Positions 1 through 12,170 of a stretch of 64,000 bases of DNA are shown one piece after another. Source of the stretch: Phlebotomus papatasi (Eukaryota; Arthropoda; Insecta; Diptera; Psychodidae); the NCBI RefSeq assembly GCF_024763615.1, contig NW_026604746.1, positions 1 to 64,000 on the forward strand, given 5' to 3'. Numbering within the stretch: the first letter of the stretch is position 1; each line of letters begins with the position of its first letter. A program made the translations under genes and the position numbers. Under the pieces are notes generated by a model that saw only the letters and a program-made list of their open reading frames with translations, ran no database searches and was not told the origin of the DNA.

Positions 1-895
1 TTAATATCATTAGTTGAATTATTTTCTTGGAAAAATTCCCACAAAAATCATCATGATCCCACCCTTGGTAGTTTTTTTTAATTTTTTAAAAATGCCAAAA
101 TCTGCTCTAGAAACCGCAATTCTTAAAATTTCTCAATGAAAATCACATTAGAATACTTCAAATAATTCTACCAATCAATTAATATCATTAGTTGAATTAT
201 TTTCTTGGAAAAATTCCCACCAAAAATCATCATGACCCCACCCTTGGAAGGTTTTTTTTTAATTTTTTAAAAATGCCAAAATCTGCTCTAGAAACCGCAA
301 TTCTTAAAATTTCTCAATGAAAATCACATTAGAATACTTCAAATAATTCTACCAATCAATTAATATCATTAGTTGAATTATTTTCTTGGAAAAATTCCCA
401 CAAAAATCATCATGATCCCACCCTTGGGAGTTTTTTTTAATTTTTTAAAAATGCCAAAATCTGCTCTAAAAACCGCAATTCTTAAAATTTCTCAATGAAA
501 ATCACATTAGAATACTTCAAATAATTCTACCAATCAATTAATATCATTAGTTGAATTATTTTCTTGGAAAAATTCCCACCAAAACTCATCATGATCCCAC
601 CCTTGGGAGTTTTTTTTTTAATTTTTTAAAAATGCCAAAATCTGCTCTAAAAACCGCAATTCTTAAAATTTCTCAATGAAAATCACATTAGAATACTTCA
701 AATAATTCTACCAATCAATTAATATCATTAGTTGAATTATTTTCTTGGAAAAATTCCCACCAAAACTCATCATGATCCCACCCTTGGGAGTTTTTTAATT
801 TTTTAAAAATGCCAAAATCTGCTCTAGAAACCGCAATTCTTAAAATTTCTCAATGAAAATCACATTAGAATACTTCAAATAATTCTACCAATCAA
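1..895 (+). repeat. Five mixed satellite monomers at window start
   Basis: Monomer types in order are CACAAAAATC/GGTAG, CACCAAAAATC with GACCCCACCCTTGGAAGG (about 234), CACAAAAATC/CTAAAAACC, CACCAAAACTC with long T tract/CTAAAAACC, and CACCAAAACTC with short T tract/CTAGAAACC. The last two, followed by a GGTAG monomer at 896, match the order seen at about 7,523-8,060. This stretch is therefore another fragment of the same higher-order family. The array clearly continues upstream of the window. Confidence 0.85.
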
Positions 896-3049
896 TTAAT
901 ATCATTAGTTGAATTTTTTTCTTGGAAAAATTCCCACAAAAATCATCATGATCCCACCCTTGGTAGTTTTTTTTAATTTTTTAAAAATGCCAAAATCTGC
1001 TCTAGAAACCGCAATTCTTAAAATTTCTCAATGAAAATCACATTAGAATACTTCAAATAATTCTACCAATCAATTAATATCATTAGTTGAATTTTTTTCT
1101 TGGAAAAATTCCCACCAAAACTCATCATGATCCCACCCTTGGGAGTTTTTTTTTTAATTTTTTAAAAATGCCAAAATCTGCTCTAGAAACCGCAATTCTT
1201 AAAATTTCTCAATGAAAATCACATTAGAATACTTCAAATAATTCTACCAATCAATTAATATCATTAGTTGAATTATTTTCTTGGAAAAATTCCCACAAAA
1301 ATCATCATGATCCCACCCTTGGTAGTTTTTTTTAATTTTTTAAAAATGCCAAAATCTGCTCTAGAAACCGCAATTCTTAAAATTTCTCAATGAAAATCAC
1401 ATTAGAATACTTCAAATAATTCTACCAATCAATTAATATCATTAGTTGAATTTTTTTCTTGGAAAAATTCCCACCAAAACTCATCATGATCCCACCCTTG
1501 GGAGTTTTTTTTTTAATTTTTTAAAAATGCCAAAATCTGCTCTAGAAACCGCAATTCTTAAAATTTCTCAATGAAAATCACATTAGAATACTTCAAATAA
1601 TTCTACCAATCAATTAATATCATTAGTTGAATTATTTTCTTGGAAAAATTCCCACAAAAATCATCATGATCCCACCCTTGGTAGTTTTTTTTAATTTTTT
1701 AAAAATGCCAAAATCTGCTCTAGAAACCGCAATTCTTAAAATTTCTCAATGAAAATCACATTAGAATACTTCAAATAATTCTACCAATCAATTAATATCA
1801 TTAGTTGAATTTTTTTCTTGGAAAAATTCCCACCAAAACTCATCATGATCCCACCCTTGGGAGTTTTTTTTTTAATTTTTTAAAAATGCCAAAATCTGCT
1901 CTAGAAACCGCAATTCTTAAAATTTCTCAATGAAAATCACATTAGAATACTTCAAATAATTCTACCAATCAATTAATATCATTAGTTGAATTATTTTCTT
2001 GGAAAAATTCCCACAAAAATCATCATGATCCCACCCTTGGTAGTTTTTTTTAATTTTTTAAAAATGCCAAAATCTGCTCTAGAAACCGCAATTCTTAAAA
2101 TTTCTCAATGAAAATCACATTAGAATACTTCAAATAATTCTACCAATCAATTAATATCATTAGTTGAATTTTTTTCTTGGAAAAATTCCCACCAAAACTC
2201 ATCATGATCCCACCCTTGGGAGTTTTTTTTTTAATTTTTTAAAAATGCCAAAATCTGCTCTAGAAACCGCAATTCTTAAAATTTCTCAATGAAAATCACA
2301 TTAGAATACTTCAAATAATTCTACCAATCAATTAATATCATTAGTTGAATTTTTTTCTTGGAAAAATTCCCACCAAAACTCATCATGATCCCACCCTTGG
2401 GAGTTTTTTTTTTAATTTTTTAAAAATGCCAAAATCTGCTCTAGAAACCGCAATTCTTAAAATTTCTCAATGAAAATCACATTAGAATACTTCAAATAAT
2501 TCTACCAATCAATTAATATCATTAGTTGAATTATTTTCTTGGAAAAATTCCCACAAAAATCATCATGATCCCACCCTTGGGAGTTTTTTTTAATTTTTTA
2601 AAAATGCCAAAATCTGCTCTAGAAACCGCAATTCTTAAAATTTCTCAATGAAAATCACATTAGAATACTTCAAATAATTCTACCAATCAATTAATATCAT
2701 TAGTTGAATTTTTTTCTTGGAAAAATTCCCACCAAAACTCATCATGATCCCACCCTTGGGAGTTTTTTTTTTAATTTTTTAAAAATGCCAAAATCTGCTC
2801 TAGAAACCGCAATTCTTAAAATTTCTCAATGAAAATCACATTAGAATACTTCAAATAATTCTACCAATCAATTAATATCATTAGTTGAATTATTTTCTTG
2901 GAAAAATTCCCACAAAAATCATCATGATCCCACCCTTGGTAGTTTTTTTTAATTTTTTAAAAATGCCAAAATCTGCTCTAGAAACCGCAATTCTTAAAAT
3001 TTCTCAATGAAAATCACATTAGAATACTTCAAATAATTCTACCAATCAA
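896..3049 (+). repeat. Dimeric higher-order zone (~358-bp period)
   Basis: Twelve monomers mostly alternate between two types. One has CACAAAAATC with GGTAG and an 8-T tract (about 960, 1,320, 1,680, 2,040, 2,940). The other has CACCAAAACTC with GGGAG and a longer T tract (about 1,140, 1,500, 1,860, 2,220, 2,760). The alternation slips near 2,340-2,580, where two GGGAG/CACCAAAACTC units are adjacent and the next CACAAAAATC unit carries GGGAG instead of GGTAG. The dimers look almost identical to each other, which points to recent local amplification. Confidence 0.85.
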
Positions 3050-5195
3050 TTAATATCATTAGTTGAATTATTTTCTTGGAAAAATTCCCACCAAAACTCA
3101 TCATGATCCCACCCTTGGGAGTTTTTTAATTTTTTAAAAATGCCAAAATCTGCTCTAAAAACCGCAATTCTTAAAATTTCTCAATGAAAATCACATTAGA
3201 ATACTTCAAATAATTCTACCAATCAATTAATATCATTAGTTGAATTATTTTCTTGGAAAAATTCCCACCAAAAATCATCATGATCCCACCCTTGGGAGTT
3301 TTTTTTAATTTTTTAAAAATGCCAAAATCTGCTCTAGAAGCCGCAATTCTTAAAATTTCTCAATGAAAATCACATTAGAATACTTCAAATAATTCTACCA
3401 ATCAATTAATATCATTAGTTGAATTATTTTCTTGGAAAAATTCCCACAAAAATCATCATGATCCCACCCTTGGGAGTTTTTTTTAATTTTTTAAAAATGC
3501 CAAAATCTGCTCTAAAAACCGCAATTCTTAAAATTTCTCAATGAAAATCACATTAGAATACTTCAAATAATTCTACCAATCAATTAATATCATTAGTTGA
3601 ATTATTTTCTTGGAAAAATTCCCACAAAAATCATCATGATCCCACCCTTGGGAGTTTTTTTTAATTTTTTAAAAATGCCAAAATCTGCTCTAGAAACCGC
3701 AATTCTTAAAATTTCTCAATGAAAATCACATTAGAATACTTCAAATAATTCTACCAATCAATTAATATCATTAGTTGAATTATTTTCTTGGAAAAATTCC
3801 CACCAAAAATCATCATGACCCCACCCTTGGAAGGTTTTTTTTTTAATTTTTTAAAAATGCCAAAATCTGCTCTAGAAACCGCAATTCTTAAAATTTCTCA
3901 ATGAAAATCACATTAGAATACTTCAAATAATTCTACCAATCAATTAATATCATTAGTTGAATTATTTTCTTGGAAAAATTCCCACAAAAATCATCATGAT
4001 CCCACCCTTGGGAGTTTTTTTTAATTTTTTAAAAATGCCAAAATCTGCTCTAAAAACCGCAATTCTTAAAATTTCTCAATGAAAATCACATTAGAATACT
4101 TCAAATAATTCTACCAATCAATTAATATCATTAGTTGAATTATTTTCTTGGAAAAATTCCCACCAAAACTCATCATGATCCCACCCTTGGGAGTTTTTTA
4201 ATTTTTTAAAAATGCCAAAATCTGCTCTAAAAACCGCAATTCTTAAAATTTCTCAATGAAAATCACATTAGAATACTTCAAATAATTCTACCAATCAATT
4301 AATATCATTAGTTGAATTATTTTCTTGGAAAAATTCCCACCAAAAATCATCATGATCCCACCCTTGGGAGTTTTTTTTAATTTTTTAAAAATGCCAAAAT
4401 CTGCTCTAGAAGCCGCAATTCTTAAAATTTCTCAATGAAAATCACATTAGAATACTTCAAATAATTCTACCAATCAATTAATATCATTAGTTGAATTATT
4501 TTCTTGGAAAAATTCCCACAAAAATCATCATGATCCCACCCTTGGGAGTTTTTTTTAATTTTTTAAAAATGCCAAAATCTGCTCTAAAAACCGCAATTCT
4601 TAAAATTTCTCAATGAAAATCACATTAGAATACTTCAAATAATTCTACCAATCAATTAATATCATTAGTTGAATTATTTTCTTGGAAAAATTCCCACAAA
4701 AATCATCATGATCCCACCCTTGGGAGTTTTTTTTAATTTTTTAAAAATGCCAAAATCTGCTCTAGAAACCGCAATTCTTAAAATTTCTCAATGAAAATCA
4801 CATTAGAATACTTCAAATAATTCTACCAATCAATTAATATCATTAGTTGAATTATTTTCTTGGAAAAATTCCCACCAAAAATCATCATGACCCCACCCTT
4901 GGAAGGTTTTTTTTTTAATTTTTTAAAAATGCCAAAATCTGCTCTAGAAACCGCAATTCTTAAAATTTCTCAATGAAAATCACATTAGAATACTTCAAAT
5001 AATTCTACCAATCAATTAATATCATTAGTTGAATTATTTTCTTGGAAAAATTCCCACAAAAATCATCATGATCCCACCCTTGGGAGTTTTTTTTTTAATT
5101 TTTTAAAAATGCCAAAATCTGCTCTAAAAACCGCAATTCTTAAAATTTCTCAATGAAAATCACATTAGAATACTTCAAATAATTCTACCAATCAA
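3050..5195 (+). repeat. Six-monomer higher-order unit, two tandem copies (~1,072 bp each)
   Basis: Copy 1 is 3,050-4,121 and copy 2 is 4,122-5,195. Each has the same six types in order: CACCAAAACTC with short T tract and CTAAAAACC; CACCAAAAATC with CTAGAAGCC; CACAAAAATC with CTAAAAACC; CACAAAAATC with CTAGAAACC; the GACCCCACCCTTGGAAGG type; CACAAAAATC with CTAAAAACC. The GACCCC marker sits at about 3,816 and 4,888, a 1,072-bp offset. T-tract length differs in the last monomer, accounting for the extra 2 bp in copy 2. Confidence 0.88.
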
Positions 5196-8100
5196 TTAAT
5201 ATCATTAGTTGAATTATTTTCTTGGAAAAATTCCCACCAAAACTCATCATGATCCCACCCTTGGGAGTTTTTTAATTTTTTAAAAATGCCAAAATCTGCT
5301 CTAGAAACCGCAATTCTTAAAATTTCTCAATGAAAATCACATTAGAATACTTCAAATAATTCTACCAATCAATTAATATCATTAGTTGAATTTTTTTCTT
5401 GGAAAAATTCCCACAAAAATCATCATGATCCCACCCTTGGTAGTTTTTTTTAATTTTTTAAAAATGCCAAAATCTGCTCTAGAAACCGCAATTCTTAAAA
5501 TTTCTCAATGAAAATCACATTAGAATACTTCAAATAATTCTACCAATCAATTAATATCATTAGTTGAATTATTTTCTTGGAAAAATTCCCACCAAAACTC
5601 ATCATGATCCCACCCTTGGGAGTTTTTTAATTTTTTAAAAATGCCAAAATCTGCTCTAAAAACCGCAATTCTTAAAATTTCTCAATGAAAATCACATTAG
5701 AATACTTCAAATAATTCTACCAATCAATTAATATCATTAGTTGAATTTTTTTCTTGGAAAAATTCCCACCAAAAATCATCATGATCCCACCCTTGGGAGT
5801 TTTTTTTTAATTTTTTAAAAATGCCAAAATCTGCTCTAGAAGCCGCAATTCTTAAAATTTCTCAATGAAAATCACATTAGAATACTTCAAATAATTCTAC
5901 CAATCAATTAATATCATTAGTTGAATTATTTTCTTGGAAAAATTCCCACAAAAATCATCATGATCCCACCCTTGGGAGTTTTTTTTAATTTTTTAAAAAT
6001 GCCAAAATCTGCTCTAAAAACCGCAATTCTTAAAATTTCTCAATGAAAATCACATTAGAATACTTCAAATAATTCTACCAATCAATTAATATCATTAGTT
6101 GAATTATTTTCTTGGAAAAATTCCCACAAAAATCATCATGATCCCACCCTTGGGAGTTTTTTTTTTAATTTTTTAAAAATGCCAAAATCTGCTCTAGAAA
6201 CCGCAATTCTTAAAATTTCTCAATGAAAATCACATTAGAATACTTCAAATAATTCTACCAATCAATTAATATCATTAGTTGAATTATTTTCTTGGAAAAA
6301 TTCCCACCAAAAATCATCATGACCCCACCCTTGGAAGGTTTTTTTTTTAATTTTTTAAAAATGCCAAAATCTGCTCTAGAAACCGCAATTCTTAAAATTT
6401 CTCAATGAAAATCACATTAGAATACTTCAAATAATTCTACCAATCAATTAATATCATTAGTTGAATTATTTTCTTGGAAAAATTCCCACAAAAATCATCA
6501 TGATCCCACCCTTGGGAGTTTTTTTTAATTTTTTAAAAATGCCAAAATCTGCTCTAAAAACCGCAATTCTTAAAATTTCTCAATGAAAATCACATTAGAG
6601 TACTTCAAATAATTCTACCAATCAATTAATATCATTAGTTGAATTATTTTCTTGGAAAAATTCCCACAAAAATCATCATGATCCCACCCTTGGGAGTTTT
6701 TTTTTTAATTTTTTAATAATGCCAAAATCTGCTCTAGAAACCGCAATTCTTAAAATTTCTCAATGAAAATCACATTAGAATACTTCAAATAATTCTACCA
6801 ATCAATTAATATCATTAGTTGAATTTTTTTCTTGGAAAAATTCCCACAAAAATCATCATGATCCCACCCTTGGGAGTTTTTTTTAATTTTTTAAAAATGC
6901 CAAAATCTGCTCTAAAAACCGCAATTCTTAAAATTTCTCAATGAAAATCACATTATAATCCTTCAAATAATTCTACCAATCAATTAATATCATTAGTTGA
7001 ATTTTTTTCTTGGAAAAATTCCCACCAAAAATCATCATGATCCCACCCTTGGGAGTTTTTTTTTTTAATTTTTAAAAATGCCAAAATCTGCTCTAGAAAC
7101 CGCAATTCTTAAAATTTCTCAATGAAAATCACATTAGAATACTTCAAATAATTCTACCAATCAATTAATATCATTAGTTGAATTATTTTCTTGGAAAAAT
7201 TCCCACAAAAATCATCATGATCCCACCCTTGGGAGTTTTTTTTAATTTTTTAAAAATGCCAAAATCTGCTCTAGAAGCCGCAATTCTTAAAATTTCTCAA
7301 TGAAAATCACATTAGAATACTTCAAATAATTCTACCAATCAATTAATATCATTAGTTGAATTATTTTCTTGGAAAAATTCCCACAAAAATCATCATGATC
7401 CCACCCTTGGGAGTTTTTTTTAATTTTTTAAAAATGCCAAAATCTGCTCTAAAAACCGCAATTCTTAAAATTTCTCAATGAAAATCACATTAGAATACTT
7501 CAAATAATTCTACCAATCAATTAATATCATTAGTTGAATTATTTTCTTGGAAAAATTCCCACCAAAACTCATCATGATCCCACCCTTGGGAGTTTTTTTT
7601 TTAATTTTTTAAAAATGCCAAAATCTGCTCTAAAAACCGCAATTCTTAAAATTTCTCAATGAAAATCACATTAGAATACTTCAAATAATTCTACCAATCA
7701 ATTAATATCATTAGTTGAATTATTTTCTTGGAAAAATTCCCACCAAAACTCATCATGATCCCACCCTTGGGAGTTTTTTAATTTTTTAAAAATGCCAAAA
7801 TCTGCTCTAGAAACCGCAATTCTTAAAATTTCTCAATGAAAATCACATTAGAATACTTCAAATAATTCTACCAATCAATTAATATCATTAGTTGAATTTT
7901 TTTCTTGGAAAAATTCCCACAAAAATCATCATGATCCCACCCTTGGTAGTTTTTTTTAATTTTTTAAAAATGCCAAAATCTGCTCTAGAAACCGCAATTC
8001 TTAAAATTTCTCAATGAAAATCACATTAGAATACTTCAAATAATTCTACCAATCAATTAATATCATTAGTTGAATTATTTTCTTGGAAAAATTCCCACCA

Positions 8101-9848
8101 AAACTCATCATGATCCCACCCTTGGGAGTTTTTTAATTTTTTAAAAATGCCAAAATCTGCTCTAAAAACCGCAATTCTTAAAATTTCTCAATGAAAATCA
8201 CATTAGAATACTTCAAATAATTCTACCAACCAATTAATATCATTAGTTGAATTTTTTTCTTGGAAAAATTCCCACCAAAAATCATCATGATCCCACCCTT
8301 GGGAGTTTTTTTTTAATTTTTTAAAAATGCCAAAATCTGCTCTAGAAGCCGCAATTCTTAAAATTTCTCAATGAAAATCACATTAGAATACTTCAAATAA
8401 TTCTACCAATCAATTAATATCATTAGTTGAATTATTTTCTTGGAAAAATTCCCACAAAAATCATCATGATCCCACCCTTGGGAGTTTTTTTTAATTTTTT
8501 AAAAATGCCAAAATCTGCTCTAAAAACCGCAATTCTTAAAATTTCTCAATGAAAATCACATTAGAATACTTCAAATAATTCTACCAATCAATTAATATCA
8601 TTAGTTGAATTATTTTCTTGGAAAAATTCCCACAAAAATCATCATGATCCCACCCTTGGGAGTTTTTTTTTTAATTTTTTAAAAATGCCAAAATCTGCTC
8701 TAGAAACCGCAATTCTTAAAATTTCTCAATGAAAATCACATTAGAATACTTCAAATAATTCTACCAATCAATTAATATCATTAGTTGAATTATTTTCTTG
8801 GAAAAATTCCCACCAAAAATCATCATGACCCCACCCTTGGAAGGTTTTTTTTTTAATTTTTTAAAAATGCCAAAATCTGCTCTAGAAACCGCAATTCTTA
8901 AAATTTCTCAATGAAAATCACATTAGAATACTTCAAATAATTCTACCAATCAATTAATATCATTAGTTGAATTATTTTCTTGGAAAAATTCCCACAAAAA
9001 TCATCATGATCCCACCCTTGGGAGTTTTTTTTAATTTTTTAAAAATGCCAAAATCTGCTCTAAAAACCGCAATTCTTAAAATTTCTCAATGAAAATCACA
9101 TTAGAGTACTTCAAATAATTCTACCAATCAATTAATATCATTAGTTGAATTATTTTCTTGGAAAAATTCCCACAAAAATCATCATGATCCCACCCTTGGG
9201 AGTTTTTTTTTTAATTTTTTAATAATGCCAAAATCTGCTCTAGAAACCGCAATTCTTAAAATTTCTCAATGAAAATCACATTAGAATACTTCAAATAATT
9301 CTACCAATCAATTAATATCATTAGTTGAATTTTTTTCTTGGAAAAATTCCCACAAAAATCATCATGATCCCACCCTTGGGAGTTTTTTTTAATTTTTTAA
9401 AAATGCCAAAATCTGCTCTAAAAACCGCAATTCTTAAAATTTCTCAATGAAAATCACATTATAATCCTTCAAATAATTCTACCAATCAATTAATATCATT
9501 AGTTGAATTTTTTTCTTGGAAAAATTCCCACCAAAAATCATCATGATCCCACCCTTGGGAGTTTTTTTTTTTAATTTTTAAAAATGCCAAAATCTGCTCT
9601 AGAACCCGCAATTCTTAAAATTTCTCAATGAAAATCACATTAGAATACTTCAAATAATTCTACCAATCAATTAATATCATTAGTTGAATTATTTTCTTGG
9701 AAAAATTCCCACAAAAATCATCATGATCCCACCCTTGGGAGTTTTTTTTAATTTTTTAAAAATGCCAAAATCTGCTCTAGAAGCCGCAATTCTTAAAATT
9801 TCTCAATGAAAATCACATTAGAATACTTCAAATAATTCTACCAATCAA
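5196..9848 (+). repeat. 14-monomer higher-order unit (~2,507 bp) and a near-complete second copy
   Basis: Copy 1 is 5,196-7,701. Copy 2 matches its first twelve monomers from 7,702 to 9,848 and then diverges. Markers recur at the same offset: GACCCCACCCTTGGAAGG (about 6,320 and 8,827), TTAGAGTAC in place of TTAGAATAC (about 6,598 and 9,105), AATAATGCC (about 6,715 and 9,222), and CATTATAATCC (about 6,953 and 9,460). The unit contains the older six-mer with extra monomers added. Private changes in copy 2, such as CCAACCAATT near 8,229 and AGAACCCGC near 9,602, show some divergence since duplication. Confidence 0.87.
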
Positions 9849-11031
9849 TTAATATCATTAGTTGAATTATTTTCTTGGAAAAATTCCCACAAAAATCATC
9901 ATGATCCCACCCTTGGGAGTTTTTTTTTAATTTTTTAAAAATGCCAAAATCTGCTCTAGAAACCGCAATTCTTAAAATTTCTCAATGAAAATCACATTAG
10001 AATACTTCAAATAATTCTACCAATCAATTAATATCATTAGTTGAATTTTTTTCTTGGAAAAATTCCCACAAAAATCATCAGGATCCCACCCTTGGGAGTT
10101 TTTTTTAATTTTTTAAAAATGCCAAAATCTGCTCTAGAAACCGCAATTCTTAAAATTTCTCAATGAAAATCACATTAGAATACTTCAAATAATTCTACCA
10201 ATCAATTAATATCATTAGTTGAATTTTTTTCTTGGAAAAATTCCCACAAAAATCATCATGATCCCACCCTTGGGAGTTTTTTTTTTAATTTTTTAAAAAT
10301 GCCAAAATCTGCTCTAGCAACCGCAATTATTAAAACTTCTCAATGAAAATCACATTAGAATACTTCAAATAATTCTACCAATCAATTAATATCATTAGTT
10401 GAATTTTTTTCTTGGAAAAATTCCCACCAAAACTCATCATGATCCCACCCTTGGGAGTTTTTTAATTTTTTAAAAATGCCAAAATCTGCTCTAAAAACCG
10501 CAATTCTTAAAATTTCTCAATGAAAATCACATTAGAATACTTCAAATAATTCTACCAATCAATTAATATCATTAGTTGAATTTTTTTCTTGGAAAAATTC
10601 CCACCAAAAATCATCATGATCCCACCCTTGGGAGTTTTTTTTTAATTTTTTAAAAATGCCAAAATCTGCTCTAAAAACCGCAATTCTTAAAATTTCTCAA
10701 TGAAAATCACATTAGAATACTTCAAATAATTCTACCAATCAATTAATATCATTAGTTGAATTATTTTCTTGGAAAAATTCCCACAAAAATCATCATGATC
10801 CCACCCTTGGGATTTTTTTTTAATTTTTTAAAAATGCCAAAATCTGCTCTAGAAGCCGCAATTCTTAAAATTTCTCAATGAAAATCACATTAGAATACTT
10901 CAAATAATTCTACCAATCAATTAATATCATTAGTTGAATTATTTTCTTGGAAAAATTCCCACAAAACTCATCATGATCCCACCCTTGGGAGTTTTTTTTT
11001 TAATTTTTTAAAAATGCCAAAATCTGCTCTA
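9849..11031 (+). repeat. Monomer block carrying the insertion site
   Basis: Six full monomers and one truncated one. The second carries ATCAGGATCC (10,077) in place of ATCATGATCC. The third has private changes CTAGCAACC, ATTATTAAAACTTC (about 10,315-10,337). The sixth has GGGATTTT. The truncated seventh has CACAAAACTC and a long T tract and stops after CTCTA at 11,031. The same order of types, including ATCAGG, is present without the insertion at about 27.9-29.1 kb and 30.97-32.15 kb, so this is the occupied member of a paralogous set. Confidence 0.85.
11030..11031. repeat. Target-site duplication, left copy (TA)
   Basis: The left satellite flank reads CTGCTCTA and the right flank reads TAGAAACC. 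An uninterrupted monomer reads CTGCTCTAGAAACC, so two bases, TA, are duplicated and nothing is lost. A TA duplication is typical of Tc1/mariner-type transposases. That is a family rule, not something proved by this element. Confidence 0.88.
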
Positions 11032-11054
11032 CACAGAGAAAAATAGTTGATAAT
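11032..11054 (+). repeat. Left terminal inverted repeat (23 bp)
   Basis: Begins CACAGAGAAAAATAG and continues to GATAAT. All 23 bases are the exact reverse complement of 15,830-15,852. Identity stops at 11,055 (CAGATC here, TGAGTT on the complementary right end). Expected to be the transposase cleavage and binding end. Confidence 0.95.
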
Positions 11055-11184
11055 CAGATCGACCCTGTTGATCAAAATAGTTGATTAATTTGACAATTGA
11101 TCAGTAAGTCGATCGAAATGTTGGTAATTTCTATCAACAGTTGATAGTTTGATCAACAAGTTGGTAAAAAAGTTGATTTTATCT
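11055..11184 (+). repeat. Left subterminal zone with degenerate GTTGAT motifs
   Basis: Contains scattered TTGATCAA-like words in both orientations, including TGTTGATCAAAATAGTTGAT, CAATTGATCAG, GTCGATCGAAATG and CAACAGTTGATAG. It has no coding content. It continues the motif theme of the clusters at 11,960-12,170 and 15,452-15,625, but spacing is irregular. Confidence 0.75.
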
Positions 11185-11761
11185 ACACAAAAGTTAATTT
11201 TCCGATTTTTTCGACTAATAGTTAATCAGTTTTAAATACATTTCTATCAACTGTTGATCACAAAATATCGAAATCAACTTAATGATCAAAATGTGTATAA
11301 AATTTATCAACTATTAACTATCAAATATAAAAACCAACTAAATAATCACCTGTTGATAGCAATTGAGCAATAGTAAATTCTTAAAGCGAATTGATAAAAT
11401 TTTCAAAAACAATTGATTAGTTAACAGTTCCGTTTCTATTTGACAAAATCTGATGAGTAATAATATTATATTACACAAAAGTTGATTTTCAGATTTTTTT
11501 ACCAACAGTTAATTAAATTTAAATACATTTCTATCAATCGTTGATCATTAAATATTGAAATCAACTTAATGATCAAAATGTGTATAAAATTTATCAACTA
11601 TTAACTATCAAATATAAAAACCAACTAAATAATCACCTGTCGATAGCAATTGAATAATAGTAAATTCTTAAGAACCAAGACAGTTTTGAACAATTGATTA
11701 TAGTTAAAAACTCCGTTTCTGTTTGACAAAAACTGATGAGTAACATATTATTAATATTATT
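11185..11761 (+). repeat. 287-bp tandem duplication in the left subterminal zone
   Basis: Copy 1 starts ACACAAAAGTTAATTTTC at 11,185; copy 2 starts ACACAAAAGTTGATTTTC at 11,473. Shared landmarks at the same spacing include GTGTATAAAATTTATCAAC (11,293 and 11,580), CCAACTAAATAATCACCTGT, and CTGATGAGTAA near each end. The copies differ by scattered substitutions and small indels, so the duplication is older than the satellite duplications around it. The opposite end of the element has no equivalent, which makes the element asymmetric. Confidence 0.85.
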
Positions 11762-11955
11762 GCTTTCTCCAAAAAATCCTAAAGGTTCTGTGATTTTGTA
11801 GGCAATTGCATTGAACATATCCACGATACTCAAGTTGGTCAAAAGATTCCACGTGCTCTCTCCAAAACATCACAAATTTTCTGGAATTTTGTTGTCAATT
11901 TTTTTGAATACTACCATGATACTCAAGTTAATCAGATGATTCCATCTAATTTCCA
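11762..11955 (+). repeat. Degenerate ~93-bp tandem repeat
   Basis: Two diverged copies, seen from CTCCAAAA at about 11,766 and 11,859 and GATACTCAAGTT at 11,825 and 11,918, each followed by GATTCCA. Between them the sequence is a poorly kept T/G-rich stretch. A 69-codon open frame on the minus strand overlaps this zone (11,633-11,842), but it runs through repeats and has no recognisable motif, so I do not call it a gene. Confidence 0.6.
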
Positions 11956-11959
11956 CAAC

Positions 11960-12170
11960 AACAGTTGATCAAAAAGTGATCAAAAATTAATCATTTGTTA
12001 ATCGATCAACAGTTGATCAAAAGTTGATCAAAAGTTAATCGTTTGTTAATCGATCAACAGTTGATCAAAAGTTGATCAAAAGTTGATCAAAAGTTGATCA
12101 TGTGTTAGTCGACCAAGTTGATCAAAATTTGATCAAAAGTTGATCAAAAGTTGATCAACTGTTGATCTGA
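11960..12170 (+). repeat. Left TTGATCA cluster with 11-bp spacing
   Basis: I count eleven TTGATCA words plus one TTGATCT. Several lie in runs of the 11-bp unit TTGATCAAAAG, for example around 12,058-12,104 and 12,117-12,163. The core TTGATCAA is its own reverse complement. TTAATCGATCAACAG variants break the runs. Subterminal repeats of this type are often transposase binding sites in DNA transposons; for this element that is inference. Confidence 0.85.

Larger units (their letters stand above)
1..11031 (+). repeat. Left satellite array, ~179-bp monomer, 61.7 copies
   Basis: Head-to-tail tandem array. I set the monomer start at TTAATATCATTAG; successive starts fall at 1, 179, 360, 538, 719 and 896, giving units of 177-181 bp. 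Each monomer runs: TTAATATCATTAGTTGAATT, a TTCTTGGAAAAATTCCCAC segment, ATCATCATGATCCCACCCTTGG, a T tract of variable length, AATTTTTTAAAAATGCC, the variable CTCTAGAAACCGCAATTC site, then a long well-kept segment ending CTACCAATCAA. Monomers differ at a few recurring positions: GAATTATTTTC or GAATTTTTTTC; CACAAAAATC, CACCAAAACTC or CACCAAAAATC; GGTAG or GGGAG; CTAGAAACC, CTAAAAACC or CTAGAAGCC. These alleles define the higher-order structure annotated below. There is no inverted monomer and no coding potential. The last monomer is broken after CTCTA by the insertion. A role in centromere or pericentromere chromatin is inferred only from the array form. Confidence 0.97.

Noticed and set aside
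11633..11842. 69-codon minus-strand open frame
   Set aside because: It overlaps diverged tandem repeats inside the element, has no recognisable motif and no coding context.
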